A stretch of DNA of 64,000 bases from Halioglobus sp. (GTDB lineage Bacteria; Pseudomonadota; Gammaproteobacteria; Pseudomonadales; Halieaceae): positions 1 to 64,000 of the forward strand of contig JARFQU010000137.1 in assembly GCA_029287595.1 (NCBI GenBank). Direction: 5' to 3'. The notes below the pieces were generated by a model. That model was not told where the DNA came from, ran no database searches, and saw nothing but the letters and a program-made list of their open reading frames with translations. Made by a program: the position numbers and the translations under genes. Shown here in pieces: positions 29,266 through 39,053 of the stretch (within the stretch, counting starts at the first letter, position 1; each line of letters starts with the position of its first letter).

Positions 29266-30648
29266 ATGTCGCGGTTGAAATTGCTGGTGTTATTTCTGCC
29301 CCTGGTGGTCTCCTGCACCCTGACACCGGATTATGAGCGCCCGGAGCTGGATGTACCCCAGCAGTATACCGGGCCGGCGCCCGGCGGAGAGTCTGTGGCC
29401 AATCTGGACTGGTGGGATTTGTTCCAGGACCAGCAATTGCAGCTGTTGATCCGGACCGCCCTGGAAGAGAATAAAGACCTGGGGATTGCCCTGTCCCGCA
29501 TTCAGGAAGCCCGCTTGACGGTAACCGCGGTGAGGGCCAATCAATTTCCTTTTCTGAGTATTGGCGGATTCTTCGGGCGGGAGAAACAGAGTCGCGAGCT
29601 GTTTCAGGGAGCCGATGCCGATGACCGTTTCCAGGTGACTGGCGACCTGACATACGAGTTGGATCTGTGGGGTCAATACAGCCGTGCTACCGAGGCGGCG
29701 CGGGCCGAGCTGCTGGGCACGGAGTCAGCCTATCGCACGGTGACCATCAGCCTGGTGAGCCAGGTGGCCAATACTTACCTGCTGTTGCGCGACCTGGACC
29801 AGCGCTTGCAAGTATCAGAAAACACCTTGAAAACGCGCCTCGACAGCCTGACCATTATCCAGGCCCGGTTCGACAAGGGCACGGTGCCGGAGCTCGATGT
29901 TTACCAGGCGCAGATCGAGGTATCGGTGGCGGAAACCGCCATCGCGGCGTTCCAGCGGCAGATCGTGCAGACAGAAAATGCCCTGCGTATTCTGCTGGGG
30001 CGCAACCCGGGCCCGGTGACCCGCGGGGATGCGCTCGCCGCCCAGATTTTCCCGCCCGCTGTGCCAACGGGGCTACCTTCGGAGCTGTTACAGCGCCGGC
30101 CTGATGTGGTCCAGGCTGAAGCCAACCTGATGTCCGCAACGGCCACGGTAGGGGTTGCTGAGGCCCTGCGTTATCCCTCGATCAACCTGACGGGAAGCTT
30201 CGGTGCAGTGAGTACGGACCTTTCAGACCTCAATTCAGGGGATGCGGAAACCTGGGGGATTGGCGCCAACTTGTTAGCCCCGATCTTTAATTCGGGCCAG
30301 CTTAAAGCGCAGGCGGAGGCCGCCAGGGAGCGTGCCAGGCAGGCCATGTTTGCTTACGAGAGCACACTGCAGCAATCCTTTCGCGAGGTCGAGGATGCCC
30401 TGGTGGCAGTGCGCACCTACAGTGTGGAGAATCAGGCCCAGACCCGGCGAGCCCTGGCAGCCCGCAATGCCGCGAGACTGTCCCGGGCACGCTATGACGG
30501 CGGGGTGGTAGATTACCTGGAAGTGCTGGATACCGAGCGCACCCTGTTCGATGCCGAGTTGGCACAATCGCAAACCCTGCAGCTGTATTACAATGCCATT
30601 GTGCGACTGTATGGCGCCCTGGGTGGCGGTTGGTCAGTAGCGCAATAG
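29266..30648 (+). CDS. NodT/OprM-type outer membrane efflux lipoprotein
   Basis: 460-residue TolC-superfamily channel completing the tripartite pump. Signal peptide with lipobox VVSC (mature Cys at about residue 17) followed by the NodT-family start TLTPDYERPELDVPQQY. Two OEP repeats of coiled-coil helices are visible, with the family pattern LLGRNPGPVTRG in the middle and SARYDGGVVDYLEVLDTERTL-like sequence near the end. ATG 29266 has GGAGGAG upstream, one base after the permease stop. Confidence 0.93.
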   Translation: MSRLKLLVLFLPLVVSCTLTPDYERPELDVPQQYTGPAPGGESVANLDWWDLFQDQQLQLLIRTALEENKDLGIALSRIQEARLTVTAVRANQFPFLSIGGFFGREKQSRELFQGADADDRFQVTGDLTYELDLWGQYSRATEAARAELLGTESAYRTVTISLVSQVANTYLLLRDLDQRLQVSENTLKTRLDSLTIIQARFDKGTVPELDVYQAQIEVSVAETAIAAFQRQIVQTENALRILLGRNPGPVTRGDALAAQIFPPAVPTGLPSELLQRRPDVVQAEANLMSATATVGVAEALRYPSINLTGSFGAVSTDLSDLNSGDAETWGIGANLLAPIFNSGQLKAQAEAARERARQAMFAYESTLQQSFREVEDALVAVRTYSVENQAQTRRALAARNAARLSRARYDGGVVDYLEVLDTERTLFDAELAQSQTLQLYYNAIVRLYGALGGGWSVAQ

Positions 30649-30669
30649 GGGCGGCTGTATAACCCTTGC

Positions 30670-32097
30670 CTAGAATTGCTGTAAGGCTCTCCCCACGGCC
30701 TGGAAGTAGGCAATGCGGTTGTGCAGGCGCTCCGCCGTCACATTGTCCTGAGCCAGGGGCAGGGCGAGATTGAGTTGCTCCAGGGCCATTTTCATGGCGC
30801 CGTTCAGGGCGAAATACTCCGCCCGGGACTGGCGCAGACCGAGAATGTTACCCTCTTTGCCCTGTACCTCTGCCAGCATATACCACAGCTGCGCGTCGTT
30901 GCGCTTGACCTTGGCATGCGCCGAAAGCAGTTTATCCGCCTTGCCATAATAACCTGCACGGAAGTAAGCCTCTCCCAGGTACATGGTGATGGGATGGCTG
31001 CCTGGGGAAAGCTCCAGGCCGTATTCAAGTCGCTTGATCGCTCTCGCATAGTCCTCTGATTCAATGTCGATGTTGGCCTCTGCCAGCGAATAGGCGAGGT
31101 TGTAGGGCGCGTAGGAGCGCATGGGCTTGAGCAGTTTTCTCGCCTCGTCAAACTCGCCATTGCGCGTCAGTGCCAGTACCCACCCATATTGTGCCGCTAC
31201 CGCGAAGCGGCCGGCTTTGGCACGCTTGTCGCGAAAGTGCTCGACCGCTTTTTTCGGGTCATCGATAAAGCTGAGCTCAACCCGGGCACGCATCAACTGA
31301 AATTCGGTATTGTCCTGGTAAATCTTCTTGGGGTATTGCCCGGCCCTGTTACGCGCGTCTGCGATACGCTTCTCGGTCAGTGGGTGGGTCATCAGGAACT
31401 CGGGTGGGCGTGAACCATAGGCGCGGGACTCGCGCTGCATGACGGTGAACATGGCCGCCGCTCCGCCGGGGTCCATGCCGGATGCCGCGAGGTTCTGCAT
31501 GCCGACCCGGTCGGCCTCCTGTTCATGGGCCCGGCTATAACTTAACTGACTGTCCATGGCGGCGGCCTGGCCGCCCATGATGGCGCCCATGCCGGCGTCC
31601 GGTGAGCCTGCGGCAATCGCCACCAGGCCCGTCAGTAGGCCTGCCATCATCGCCGCTGAGGATTTCTTGCGGTTCTCCACACCACGGGAGAAGTGGCGCT
31701 GGCTAAGGTGAGCCAATTCGTGGGTGAGTACCGAGGCCAACTGCGCTTCGGATTCGGATTTTTGAATAAGGCCGGTGTGCACACCGACAATGCCGCCGGG
31801 TACAGCAAAGGCGTTGATGGTCGGGTTGTCTACCAACAGGATGATCAAGCGCCTTTCCTGTAGCTGGCTGGTCTCCACCAGCCGGTACACCAGCGTTTCG
31901 ATATAGTCCTGCATCAGCGGGTCGTCGGTCATCGGTGCCTGGCGACGAAATGACATCAGCCAGGCGCGGCCCAGATAGTACTCCTGCTGCAAAGACACCG
32001 CGTTGCCCTCGCCGAACGAGGGCAGATCTGACTCCTGAGCGTGCAGGCCGGGGCACATTGCGGCCAGGCAGAAGAGTAGGATCAAAAGGCGGGTCAT
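30670..32097 (-). CDS. BepA-like periplasmic M48 metalloprotease with TPR repeats
   Basis: 475-residue exported zinc protease and chaperone that in E. coli (BepA/YfgC) oversees LptD and BAM assembly. Signal peptide LLILLFCLAAMCPGLHA, then the M48 domain with HELAH at 126-130 (two His ligands and catalytic Glu) and the downstream Glu ligand in SYSRAHEQEADRVG. The C-terminal half is helical TPR repeats (YSLAEANIDIESEDYARAI). ATG 32097 with AGGAA upstream is preferred over an in-frame start 13 codons earlier. Convergent with the efflux operon. Confidence 0.92.
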   Translation of the reverse strand: MTRLLILLFCLAAMCPGLHAQESDLPSFGEGNAVSLQQEYYLGRAWLMSFRRQAPMTDDPLMQDYIETLVYRLVETSQLQERRLIILLVDNPTINAFAVPGGIVGVHTGLIQKSESEAQLASVLTHELAHLSQRHFSRGVENRKKSSAAMMAGLLTGLVAIAAGSPDAGMGAIMGGQAAAMDSQLSYSRAHEQEADRVGMQNLAASGMDPGGAAAMFTVMQRESRAYGSRPPEFLMTHPLTEKRIADARNRAGQYPKKIYQDNTEFQLMRARVELSFIDDPKKAVEHFRDKRAKAGRFAVAAQYGWVLALTRNGEFDEARKLLKPMRSYAPYNLAYSLAEANIDIESEDYARAIKRLEYGLELSPGSHPITMYLGEAYFRAGYYGKADKLLSAHAKVKRNDAQLWYMLAEVQGKEGNILGLRQSRAEYFALNGAMKMALEQLNLALPLAQDNVTAERLHNRIAYFQAVGRALQQF

Positions 32098-32226
32098 GGT
32101 GAGTTCCTGCGGGTTGAAGTTATAGTGTGCCCGCATGAGTACAAGTCAACACCCGGGGCGGGGATGATGCCAAAGGGGGCGTACAGGGACAAGTGCTTTC
32201 CTTCATAATGCACGATGTAGCGCGTT

Positions 32227-34131
32227 TCAGCGCCGGATACTGAACTGCGCTTCCACCAGCACGTTCTCTGAGGTGCGATCAGTGATAATCTGCTTCAATT
32301 CCTCGACATGGCTCTGGTCCAGCGTGCTGGGGGCGCTCAGCACCACGCGCACTACCCAGGGGCTGCCCGCCTTGATGGTCACGCTGCCCACCTGCACGGG
32401 AATTCCCGACAGGATAACTTCGCCACGGGGAACCTCTTTCAATATAGCCTCTTTTTCCACCAGGTGGCGAAATGAGACGTACAAGGGTGCGCTGATCAAC
32501 AACGCCATTACCAGGGCGATACCCAGCCCTTTGCGCGCCCGATGGAACGGCGCGAAACCCATCACCAGGAAGGTGACGCTGGCGGCCAGGGCTATGCCAA
32601 CCAGGTTGGTGATCAACAGCAGCAAGGCACCGCCGGCCATATCCCAATAGCCCCAGCCCAGGCCGATGCCGGCAACGCTCAGTGGTGGTACCAGTGCCAC
32701 CGCGATGGCTACCCCGGCCAGACTCTTGGCCACTTCCTCCTTGGCGGAGGCGTAGGCACCGGCAATCCCTGAAATCACTGCCACCAGCAGGTCCAGCAGG
32801 GTAGGGGACATACGCGCGCGCATTTCATCGGTGGGTAAATCCAGTGGCATGGCCCAGGCGAGGATGATGCCGCAGGCCAGGCCCCAGGCGATGCCGATGC
32901 CCAGGGTCTTCATGGAAGTTCGTATCAGACCGACTTCGGTGCGCGCCAGGCCCATGGCCAGGGAGACAATGGGCGACATCAGTGGCGCCAGGATCATGGC
33001 GCCGATAATAACCGGTGCGGAATTGGCATACAGGCCCGTGAGGGCGAGCAGTACGCTGAGTATCATCAGTACCTGGTAGGAAGAGGAGACGTTTGCGTTG
33101 GCACGCAGGGATACAAACAGTTCCTTGTACTCTTCTTCGGTTGCGTGGCTGAACAGCGGTAGTGTGCGCTCATCCACCAGCGGTTTCGCGGCCTCCTCAA
33201 CTGGAACATCGTTGAGCCGTACGGTTTCTTTATCCTGGCTGGGTTTCTCTTCCTTGCGTGGCTTCAGGGCCGGACCGGGCAGCAATTGCAGGCGATGTGC
33301 CAGTACTTGTAACTCGATTTCACTGGCGTGCACCGGTTTGCCGTCCAGCAGGTATTCCGCCCCCTTTGGAGCCTGCAAATGTATGCGACTGCTTTGGATC
33401 AGGGCGATAGACCCTGGCAGTTTCGACAGGCTGATTTTTCCGGGCCACATAATCCGTAACAGGAACCACAGGTAGCCGATAATACTCCGGGGGGCGAGTG
33501 CCAGCACGGACAGGCGTCCATCGGTTATGCTCAGGTCTTCGACAAAGCTGCGTCCCACCAGGGAGCTCTGGGTATTGCCTACCGCGACCATTCCCAGCGC
33601 GGCGATGTGGATGCTGCGCTCCTTGGCGGTAACCAGTTTATAGGGTCTCAGGGCCATTTTGCGCAGGCCCTTGAGCGCGCCGGTAAACAAGCTCCAGCCG
33701 GTCTGTGGCCGGTCGATATCGTAAGGCCTCAGCGCCAGCACCCGACCGATAATCACCGAGGAAAATACCAGTTCATCATTGCAGGTGAGTGCATCCGCTG
33801 CGATGGCGGTGGCAGTGCTGTAGTACTTCAACAGGGTCGCGATATCGCCTTTGACACCCAGTGCGGTCATTGCCTGGTGGGCTTGTGGGTGGGGCAGCAG
33901 ACCCACTTGCCACTGCCGTTCCAGGGCCAGGGGCGCGAGGTCGCGTATCTGCTCATCACCAAGAAACAACAGTACCCGGGAGTCCTGCGATGGCTTTTCC
34001 CGCTCACCCCAGGGCAGGGCGGTAAAGGGGGCGTCCGGCACCTGTTCGGCCAGCGCTGTCGGATCCAGTGTGCTGTCGTGAATGATAAATATATCAGTCT
34101 GGATCGATTCTGCCTGTTCCCGCTCGGTCAT
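32227..34131 (-). CDS. DUF389-family membrane protein (TIGR00341 type)
   Basis: 634 residues. The N-terminal half is soluble, with a diacylglycerol-kinase-like look (SSVIIGRVLALRPYDI, LGMVAVGNTQSSLVGR). The C-terminal half is the DUF389 membrane domain: VLLALTGLYANSAPVIIGAM, LAPLMSPIVSLAMGLA and further helices with small residues. DUF389 function is not established. The soluble portion before DUF389 in this protein resembles lipid-kinase-type sequence, which may point to lipid binding; that is tentative. Eight bases separate its start from the DUF454 gene's stop upstream. Confidence 0.8.
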   Translation of the reverse strand: MTEREQAESIQTDIFIIHDSTLDPTALAEQVPDAPFTALPWGEREKPSQDSRVLLFLGDEQIRDLAPLALERQWQVGLLPHPQAHQAMTALGVKGDIATLLKYYSTATAIAADALTCNDELVFSSVIIGRVLALRPYDIDRPQTGWSLFTGALKGLRKMALRPYKLVTAKERSIHIAALGMVAVGNTQSSLVGRSFVEDLSITDGRLSVLALAPRSIIGYLWFLLRIMWPGKISLSKLPGSIALIQSSRIHLQAPKGAEYLLDGKPVHASEIELQVLAHRLQLLPGPALKPRKEEKPSQDKETVRLNDVPVEEAAKPLVDERTLPLFSHATEEEYKELFVSLRANANVSSSYQVLMILSVLLALTGLYANSAPVIIGAMILAPLMSPIVSLAMGLARTEVGLIRTSMKTLGIGIAWGLACGIILAWAMPLDLPTDEMRARMSPTLLDLLVAVISGIAGAYASAKEEVAKSLAGVAIAVALVPPLSVAGIGLGWGYWDMAGGALLLLITNLVGIALAASVTFLVMGFAPFHRARKGLGIALVMALLISAPLYVSFRHLVEKEAILKEVPRGEVILSGIPVQVGSVTIKAGSPWVVRVVLSAPSTLDQSHVEELKQIITDRTSENVLVEAQFSIRR

Positions 34132-34139
34132 GCCGTTAC

Positions 34140-34544
34140 CTATTGTTCACGATTTTCCGGACAGCTTTTTATCGACAGCACGGTGGTGCAGCCAATGGCC
34201 AGTAACGCCGCGGTGAGCAGCCGCATTTCCACGCTCTCCATCGCTAAACCTATGGATGCGCCGCCTGCCACCAGCATGGCCAGTACCGCCACCGCTTTGC
34301 TACGCCGGGTTATACAGCGGTTGGATTCCCAGTTATGAATCATGGGCCCGAACAGTTCACTTTGTAGCAACCGTTGGTGCCATTTATCGGATGAGCGGGC
34401 AAAAAACCAGGCTGACAACAGGATAAACGGAGTGCTGGGTAGTACGGGCAGGGGAATTCCCAGCAAACCCAGCAACAGGAAAAGAAAGCCCAGTGGTTTG
34501 TATAAGGTGCTTTTCAAGCAGTGGCCTGCATTAGTAACACACAT
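34140..34544 (-). CDS. YbaN-like DUF454 inner-membrane protein
   Basis: 134-residue small membrane protein with the DUF454 core GLLGIPLPVLPSTPFILLSA followed by WFFARSSDKWHQRLL, as in E. coli YbaN. Two or three membrane segments. ATG 34544 is chosen; the frame can also begin at a TTG at 34577, and neither has a strong ribosome site. Function unknown. Probably co-transcribed with the DUF389 gene, which begins 8 bases after this gene ends. Confidence 0.8.
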   Translation of the reverse strand: MCVTNAGHCLKSTLYKPLGFLFLLLGLLGIPLPVLPSTPFILLSAWFFARSSDKWHQRLLQSELFGPMIHNWESNRCITRRSKAVAVLAMLVAGGASIGLAMESVEMRLLTAALLAIGCTTVLSIKSCPENREQ

Positions 34545-34654
34545 CGGTGGCGGTAACAGCAGCTGGCATATTATCAATTTTGCAACGCCCGCCGGAATAA
34601 TATTACCAGCCTATCTGCTCGCCGCTCCCGGGTCCACCTTGCTAGAATCCGCTG

Positions 34655-35323
34655 ATGCGCTTTTTGCTTTGTTTACTACTGCCCCTTTGTCTGTGTTCAT
34701 GCGCGGGTTATGAGATAAAGAACCTGGCCAAGTCGGATATCGACCTGGTGGCTGATGAATTCATTCAGGAAACGCGCTCTGCGGTGCGCGAGTTGGTGGT
34801 TAAACTGTATAAGCGCAACCCGGTACAGTTACAGAAAAACCCCGGTATGACCATAGAGGGTAGGCTGGCCCAACTCAGGGTGCACCGCAACGAACTGAAT
34901 TTTGTCGAGTTGGGAGGCAAGCAGGGTATCGAAGCCATGCTGATGGCCTTCGATCCCGACTTTACCGGCGACCGGGTGTTCGCCCTGGTGGTAGGGCTGG
35001 GCAGCATGCTGCGCGAGGCCTATAGCTATAAATCAGAGATGTTCCTCACCGATCAACTGGACGCCAAGGTGCTGCTGGTCAGCGCCCGTAATGTAGAAGT
35101 GTTGCTTTGGCGTTTGAAGAACACCCGCAAGCCCAGCGGTGAGCATTATATTATTACGCATGAGTATCAGGGGGTGACTGACAACCTGAGTTTTGAACGT
35201 TTGTTCGGCAAGATCATTATTCTGCAGGAAATGATGGCGCGTATAGCGGGTGATTCGGATGATCGCACCGTGACGGGCGCGGTACATGCGGTTTCCAAGG
35301 TGTTTATACCGCTGCCCATATAG
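34655..35323 (+). CDS. Lipoprotein of unknown function
   Basis: 222 residues beginning with a short lipoprotein signal (MRFLLCLLLPLCLCSCAGYE; lipobox LCSC). The mature part is mostly helical (SDIDLVADEFIQETRSAVRE, VFALVVGLGSMLREAYSYKS). I do not recognise a domain; residue +2 after the Cys is Ala, consistent with outer-membrane sorting. Divergent from the DUF454 gene and 139 bases before the ion-channel gene. Confidence 0.75.
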   Translation: MRFLLCLLLPLCLCSCAGYEIKNLAKSDIDLVADEFIQETRSAVRELVVKLYKRNPVQLQKNPGMTIEGRLAQLRVHRNELNFVELGGKQGIEAMLMAFDPDFTGDRVFALVVGLGSMLREAYSYKSEMFLTDQLDAKVLLVSARNVEVLLWRLKNTRKPSGEHYIITHEYQGVTDNLSFERLFGKIIILQEMMARIAGDSDDRTVTGAVHAVSKVFIPLPI

Positions 35324-35462
35324 GAAATAACCGGCCCAGGCTATCGCGATGATGCCAGGTTCGCCTAAAGTACAAGCAGGGTGCCCGGAGTGGTAGCTGA
35401 TTCTGGCAAGTCAGCTGCCGCCTATGGCAAGATAAGTCCACGCAACGTCCCGGGATATCGGC

Positions 35463-36179
35463 ATGAACACGGTAGACACGATACATAACGTACAGCACGT
35501 ATTCTTCCGCCACCGCTTTGGCATATTATTCGCCTTGCTGATCTCCACCCTGCTGATTCCCCCGTACTTTCAGGCATCGCCATGGATTGATACCCTCTGG
35601 AGCGGCCTCTTTACCTGCGTCCTGTTATGGGCTCTGTACAGTATCGCTGGTACGCAACGGATTTTGCTATTGGCCGCACTGGTGCTGATTCCTACCCTGG
35701 CCTCTACCTGGCTGGTTGAAGATAATCAGCAGAAGTCCCTGGCTTATATCGATAATATCACCAATATTATCTACTTTGGTCTGATCTGTTTTTACCTGAG
35801 CATATATATACTGACCAGTAGCAGGGCGACCCTTGAAGTCATTTTTGCTGCAATGTGCCTCTACATTATGCTCGCCGTACTCTGGGCGGCAATTTACACC
35901 AACCTGGAGCTCTATTACGTGGGGGCGTTCAGCTTTAACGGACTGTTGTCGACGGAGGCGGGTATAGAGTCGGCCAAACTGTTCCGGCAAATGATCTACT
36001 TCAGCTTCATCACCATCTCCACCCTGGGCTATGGCGATGTTTTACCGGTGCACCGGGTAGCCCAGAACTGGGCTGCGGTAGAAACCATGATTGGCCAGTT
36101 CTACATTGCGATTATTCTGGCTCGCCTGGTCAGCCTGTATACGGTTGAGGGAGAAAGGAGAAATATCGAGACCAGATAA
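35463..36179 (+). CDS. Potassium channel family protein (TrkA-less, 6TM-like)
   Basis: 238 residues, about six membrane segments, with a single C-terminal pore region. The pore helix and selectivity filter ISTLGYGDVLP at 185-195 contain TLGYGD, the K+-channel signature (TxGYGD), followed by a last membrane helix FYIAIILARLVSLY. There is no voltage-sensor Arg array and no C-terminal RCK/TrkA domain, so gating is unclear. Stand-alone gene. Confidence 0.85.
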   Translation: MNTVDTIHNVQHVFFRHRFGILFALLISTLLIPPYFQASPWIDTLWSGLFTCVLLWALYSIAGTQRILLLAALVLIPTLASTWLVEDNQQKSLAYIDNITNIIYFGLICFYLSIYILTSSRATLEVIFAAMCLYIMLAVLWAAIYTNLELYYVGAFSFNGLLSTEAGIESAKLFRQMIYFSFITISTLGYGDVLPVHRVAQNWAAVETMIGQFYIAIILARLVSLYTVEGERRNIETR

Positions 36180-36242
36180 GCCATTGAGGCTGCATATGGG
36201 GGCGCATGCGGCTCTCATCAGTCTTGCGCTTACAGCAGTTTC

Positions 36243-36809
36243 TCAGTCCTGCGGTTCAGGCACCACCAGGGTGGCGGCAATCCTGCCCGCGAGCTGTTCC
36301 AGCAGCGCTTTTTCCGCGTCGACCAGTGCCGCATAGCCATCCGTCGCCAGGGGGCGCACCTCGGCGAACTTATAGGCTGAGAGAACTTCCTTGCCCTGGC
36401 GCAGCCACCAGTAGGCCACTACCTTGGCGTTGCCGTCGTTAGTGCCGTGTAACTGATCGAGACGAATATCAAGCACAATCGCGTCCCGATTCAGGTCGGC
36501 GGGGAGCAGGTGCTCGCCTTTGGCGGCACGGATAGCCACCAGGATTTGATTGCGCACGCCTTCATAGACCGGTTCTGCCCACAGGTTTTGCTGTGCCGCC
36601 CGGATTTCTCCGTCCTGGGTTTCCACCAACAATCCCCGCTGGTCGATATAAGAAGCTATGACCACTGTGCCCATGGCGAAATCCTTGGAGGGGGTGAGTT
36701 GCCCGGACTCCAGCGCGTGATTGGAGCGCATCAGATAGTAGCTTGGCTCAACGGCTTTGCTGGCGCAGCCGGATAAAAATACCACCAACAATAGACTGGC
36801 TACTCTCAT
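36243..36809 (-). CDS. pqiC: PqiC-like outer-membrane lipoprotein (ABC-transport auxiliary)
   Basis: 188-residue lipoprotein (lipobox FLSGC) of the PqiC/YmbA family. Mature sequence has the family start PSYYLMRS and the later IVLDIRLDQLHG strand. In E. coli PqiC forms an outer-membrane ring that docks the PqiB needle, bridging the envelope for lipid transport. It starts 2 bases after the pqiB stop, the last gene of the pqi operon. Confidence 0.85.
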   Translation of the reverse strand: MRVASLLLVVFLSGCASKAVEPSYYLMRSNHALESGQLTPSKDFAMGTVVIASYIDQRGLLVETQDGEIRAAQQNLWAEPVYEGVRNQILVAIRAAKGEHLLPADLNRDAIVLDIRLDQLHGTNDGNAKVVAYWWLRQGKEVLSAYKFAEVRPLATDGYAALVDAEKALLEQLAGRIAATLVVPEPQD

Positions 36810-36811
36810 GA

Positions 36812-38434
36812 CTATTTAACCTCCGGGATGATATCGGGTGTGGGTTTGCTGGGAAACAGTGCGGCGTTGGGTTGCGCGGATAAGGTGCGTGTCAGGGATT
36901 CCATGTTGCCCAACGTGCGGTTCAGGCGCAGCAGACTTGAGTTTAGGCTTTGGTAGGCTTCCGAATCGGGCGACAAGCCCTGCAGTGTATTACGCAATTC
37001 CTGCAAGGTCTCATCCAACTGCTCGGGCAGTTGTTGCACGCTCTGCTTTTCCAGGAGGGTATGCAGGCTGGCCAGCGTGCTGTTCAGCGTCATGATCGTG
37101 GTATTGGCACTCGCCACCGTATCTTCCAGTGGCAGCGCATTTATCTTGTCCAGGACAGCGGTCAGCTTCTGCTCGATCTGCCCCAGCCCGGTTTCGATGC
37201 TGGGTAGCGTGGTGTAACCGAGAAAATCCCCCATGGAGGCCTCTTCGGCATTTGGAAAGTAGTCGATGTTGACGTATTTTGCCCCGGTGAGCAGGCTTCC
37301 CGTTTCCAGGCTGGCGCGCATGCCGTTGGTGACGCCGATTTCAATACTCTCGCGCATATTGTCAACAGAGGCGGGTATATCCGGTAGTTCCAGGCGGCCC
37401 GGCTCCAGATAAATCAGTACGGGTATCGCCGTTCCCTTTCCTTCAAGCTCCTGTTCCACGTTGTATTCCAAACTTTCTTTGAGCATTATTCGCTCTACCC
37501 TGCCGAGAATCAGACCGCGGTACTCTACCGGAGCACCGATTGACAAGCCTTTGATCGACTGGGCAAAAGAGACGACGTAATGAGTTCCATAGCGGAAGGG
37601 ATTCTTCAGGATATCTTCATAGGATGGATACAAATCAAACTCGGTATTGTTTTCAACCGGCTTACCCTTGCCTACGCCTGGCGGATTCCCAAATCCCACG
37701 CCGCCCAGTAAAACGGTGTCCATGGAACCGGTATCCAGTTTGAAGCCGTCCGCGCCGGCACTCAGTGATATACCGCTGACATTCCAGAAGCGGGTCTGGC
37801 TGTCTACCAGATCGTGATACGGTGCATCGATGAACAGGGCATAATGTGCCCTGCGGTCGTCGGGTTCAAAGGTCATGCTTTCTACCCGGCCCACTTTGTA
37901 GCCATTGAACAGCACCGCGTCTCCAGCACTGACCGAAGCCGCCTTGGCGCTGGTCAGGTGTACGCGCAACCCCGGGGCGCCACTGGGTGTTAGCGGTGGT
38001 TGTTCCAGCGCCACGAAGTCGCGTTTGCCTTTCACGCCTTCACCGGGCGCAAGCTGTATGTAGGCGCCTGACAGCAGGGTGTCCAGGCCGGAAATATTAC
38101 CCAGCCCAACCCGGGCGGTGACTACCCAGAAGCGGGTGTCCTCTCTCAGCATGGGCAGGGCCTGGCGCTCCATTTTGACTTTGGCGATGACGCCATCCAG
38201 GCTCTCATTCAAGCGCACCTCTTCCACCAGCCCCATGTCGACATTGCGGTATTTTATCTTGGTCTTGCCAGCCGCCAGGCCATCTGCGGTTTTGAAGGCA
38301 ATATTAATACTCGGGCCCTCGGTCATATAGTTGTGGATGACCATATAGATCCCCAGCACCAGTGCCAGCAGGGGAATAATCCAGATGCCCGAGAGCCTGC
38401 GCCCCTGGCTGATCTCAGCTTGTTGTGTCGTCAC
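36812..38434 (-). CDS. pqiB: PqiB-type MCE protein
   Basis: 540-residue protein with an N-terminal membrane anchor (LSGIWIIPLLALVLGIYMVIH) and three MCE domains in series, each starting with a pattern like GPSINIAFKTADGLAAGKTKI, GLRVHLTSAKAASVSAGD and GTHYVVSFAQSIKGLSIGA. A long C-terminal alpha-helical region (about 400-525, Leu-rich heptads) forms the needle tip. PqiB hexamers make a tube across the periplasm for lipid traffic between membranes. Its start overlaps the pqiA2 end by 20 bases. Confidence 0.93.
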   Translation of the reverse strand: MTTQQAEISQGRRLSGIWIIPLLALVLGIYMVIHNYMTEGPSINIAFKTADGLAAGKTKIKYRNVDMGLVEEVRLNESLDGVIAKVKMERQALPMLREDTRFWVVTARVGLGNISGLDTLLSGAYIQLAPGEGVKGKRDFVALEQPPLTPSGAPGLRVHLTSAKAASVSAGDAVLFNGYKVGRVESMTFEPDDRRAHYALFIDAPYHDLVDSQTRFWNVSGISLSAGADGFKLDTGSMDTVLLGGVGFGNPPGVGKGKPVENNTEFDLYPSYEDILKNPFRYGTHYVVSFAQSIKGLSIGAPVEYRGLILGRVERIMLKESLEYNVEQELEGKGTAIPVLIYLEPGRLELPDIPASVDNMRESIEIGVTNGMRASLETGSLLTGAKYVNIDYFPNAEEASMGDFLGYTTLPSIETGLGQIEQKLTAVLDKINALPLEDTVASANTTIMTLNSTLASLHTLLEKQSVQQLPEQLDETLQELRNTLQGLSPDSEAYQSLNSSLLRLNRTLGNMESLTRTLSAQPNAALFPSKPTPDIIPEVK

Positions 38435-39053
38435 TGTTTTCCTCTTCCATATTGTCCCAGATTAACCGGGCGTCAAAACTTTCTGCGGCGATCATGGTGA
38501 CTATCACCACGCCGGCAAAGGACAGGGCCGCGATGCCGGGCTTGATTTCCAGTAACCCCCCAAGATGCACCAAAGCGACCAGTATGGCGACTACAAACAC
38601 GTCAACCATGGACCACTTGCCGACGAATTCGGTGACCTGGTACATCACTGTTCGCTGCCTGGGGCTCAGTTTGGAATGGCGCTCCACGGTCCACACCAGG
38701 TAGAACATGGACATCAGTTTGCCGATGGGCACCATAACACTGAACAGGAATATCACCAGTGCTATGGGGATGGAACCGTGGTGTATCAGTAATACCACGC
38801 CGCCGAGGATGGTACTGCCCTCGGCCTTGCCCAGTTGCTCGGTGATCATGATGGGGTACAGGTTTGCGGGGATGTAGAGTAAACAGGCCGTGAACAGCAG
38901 GGCCAGGGTGCGCTGTATGCTGTCGCTCTTGCGCAGGTGCATGGCAGAGCCGCAGCGTGGGCAGTGGTGCAACTCGGCCGATGCCAGCTTGCAGCAGATG
39001 TGACAGGTCGCCAGGTTGCGTGAGGCTGCAGTCTCTGCAGTCTCTGCAGTCAT
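38415..39053 (-). CDS. PqiA domain protein, second half
   Basis: 212-residue inner-membrane protein of the PqiA family. A zinc-ribbon-like CHICC...CPRCG pair lies at about residues 17-35, followed by four membrane helices (TLALLFTACLLYIPANLYP, ILGGVVLLIHHGSIPIALVI). E. coli PqiA fuses two such domains; here they are two overlapping genes. The N terminus is a 9-base tandem repeat coding for (TAE)-like residues (MTAETAETAA). It starts within the preceding pqiA1 stop (4-base ATGA overlap). Confidence 0.88.
   Translation of the reverse strand: MTAETAETAASRNLATCHICCKLASAELHHCPRCGSAMHLRKSDSIQRTLALLFTACLLYIPANLYPIMITEQLGKAEGSTILGGVVLLIHHGSIPIALVIFLFSVMVPIGKLMSMFYLVWTVERHSKLSPRQRTVMYQVTEFVGKWSMVDVFVVAILVALVHLGGLLEIKPGIAALSFAGVVIVTMIAAESFDARLIWDNMEEENSDDTTS
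39026..39051. repeat. Three-copy 9-bp tandem repeat at a start codon
   Basis: The unit CTGCAGTCT occurs three times (the third one base short) across the start codon side of the second PqiA gene, encoding the Thr-Ala-Glu repeat of its N terminus. In-frame copy change would only alter the cytosolic tail length. Confidence 0.7.
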
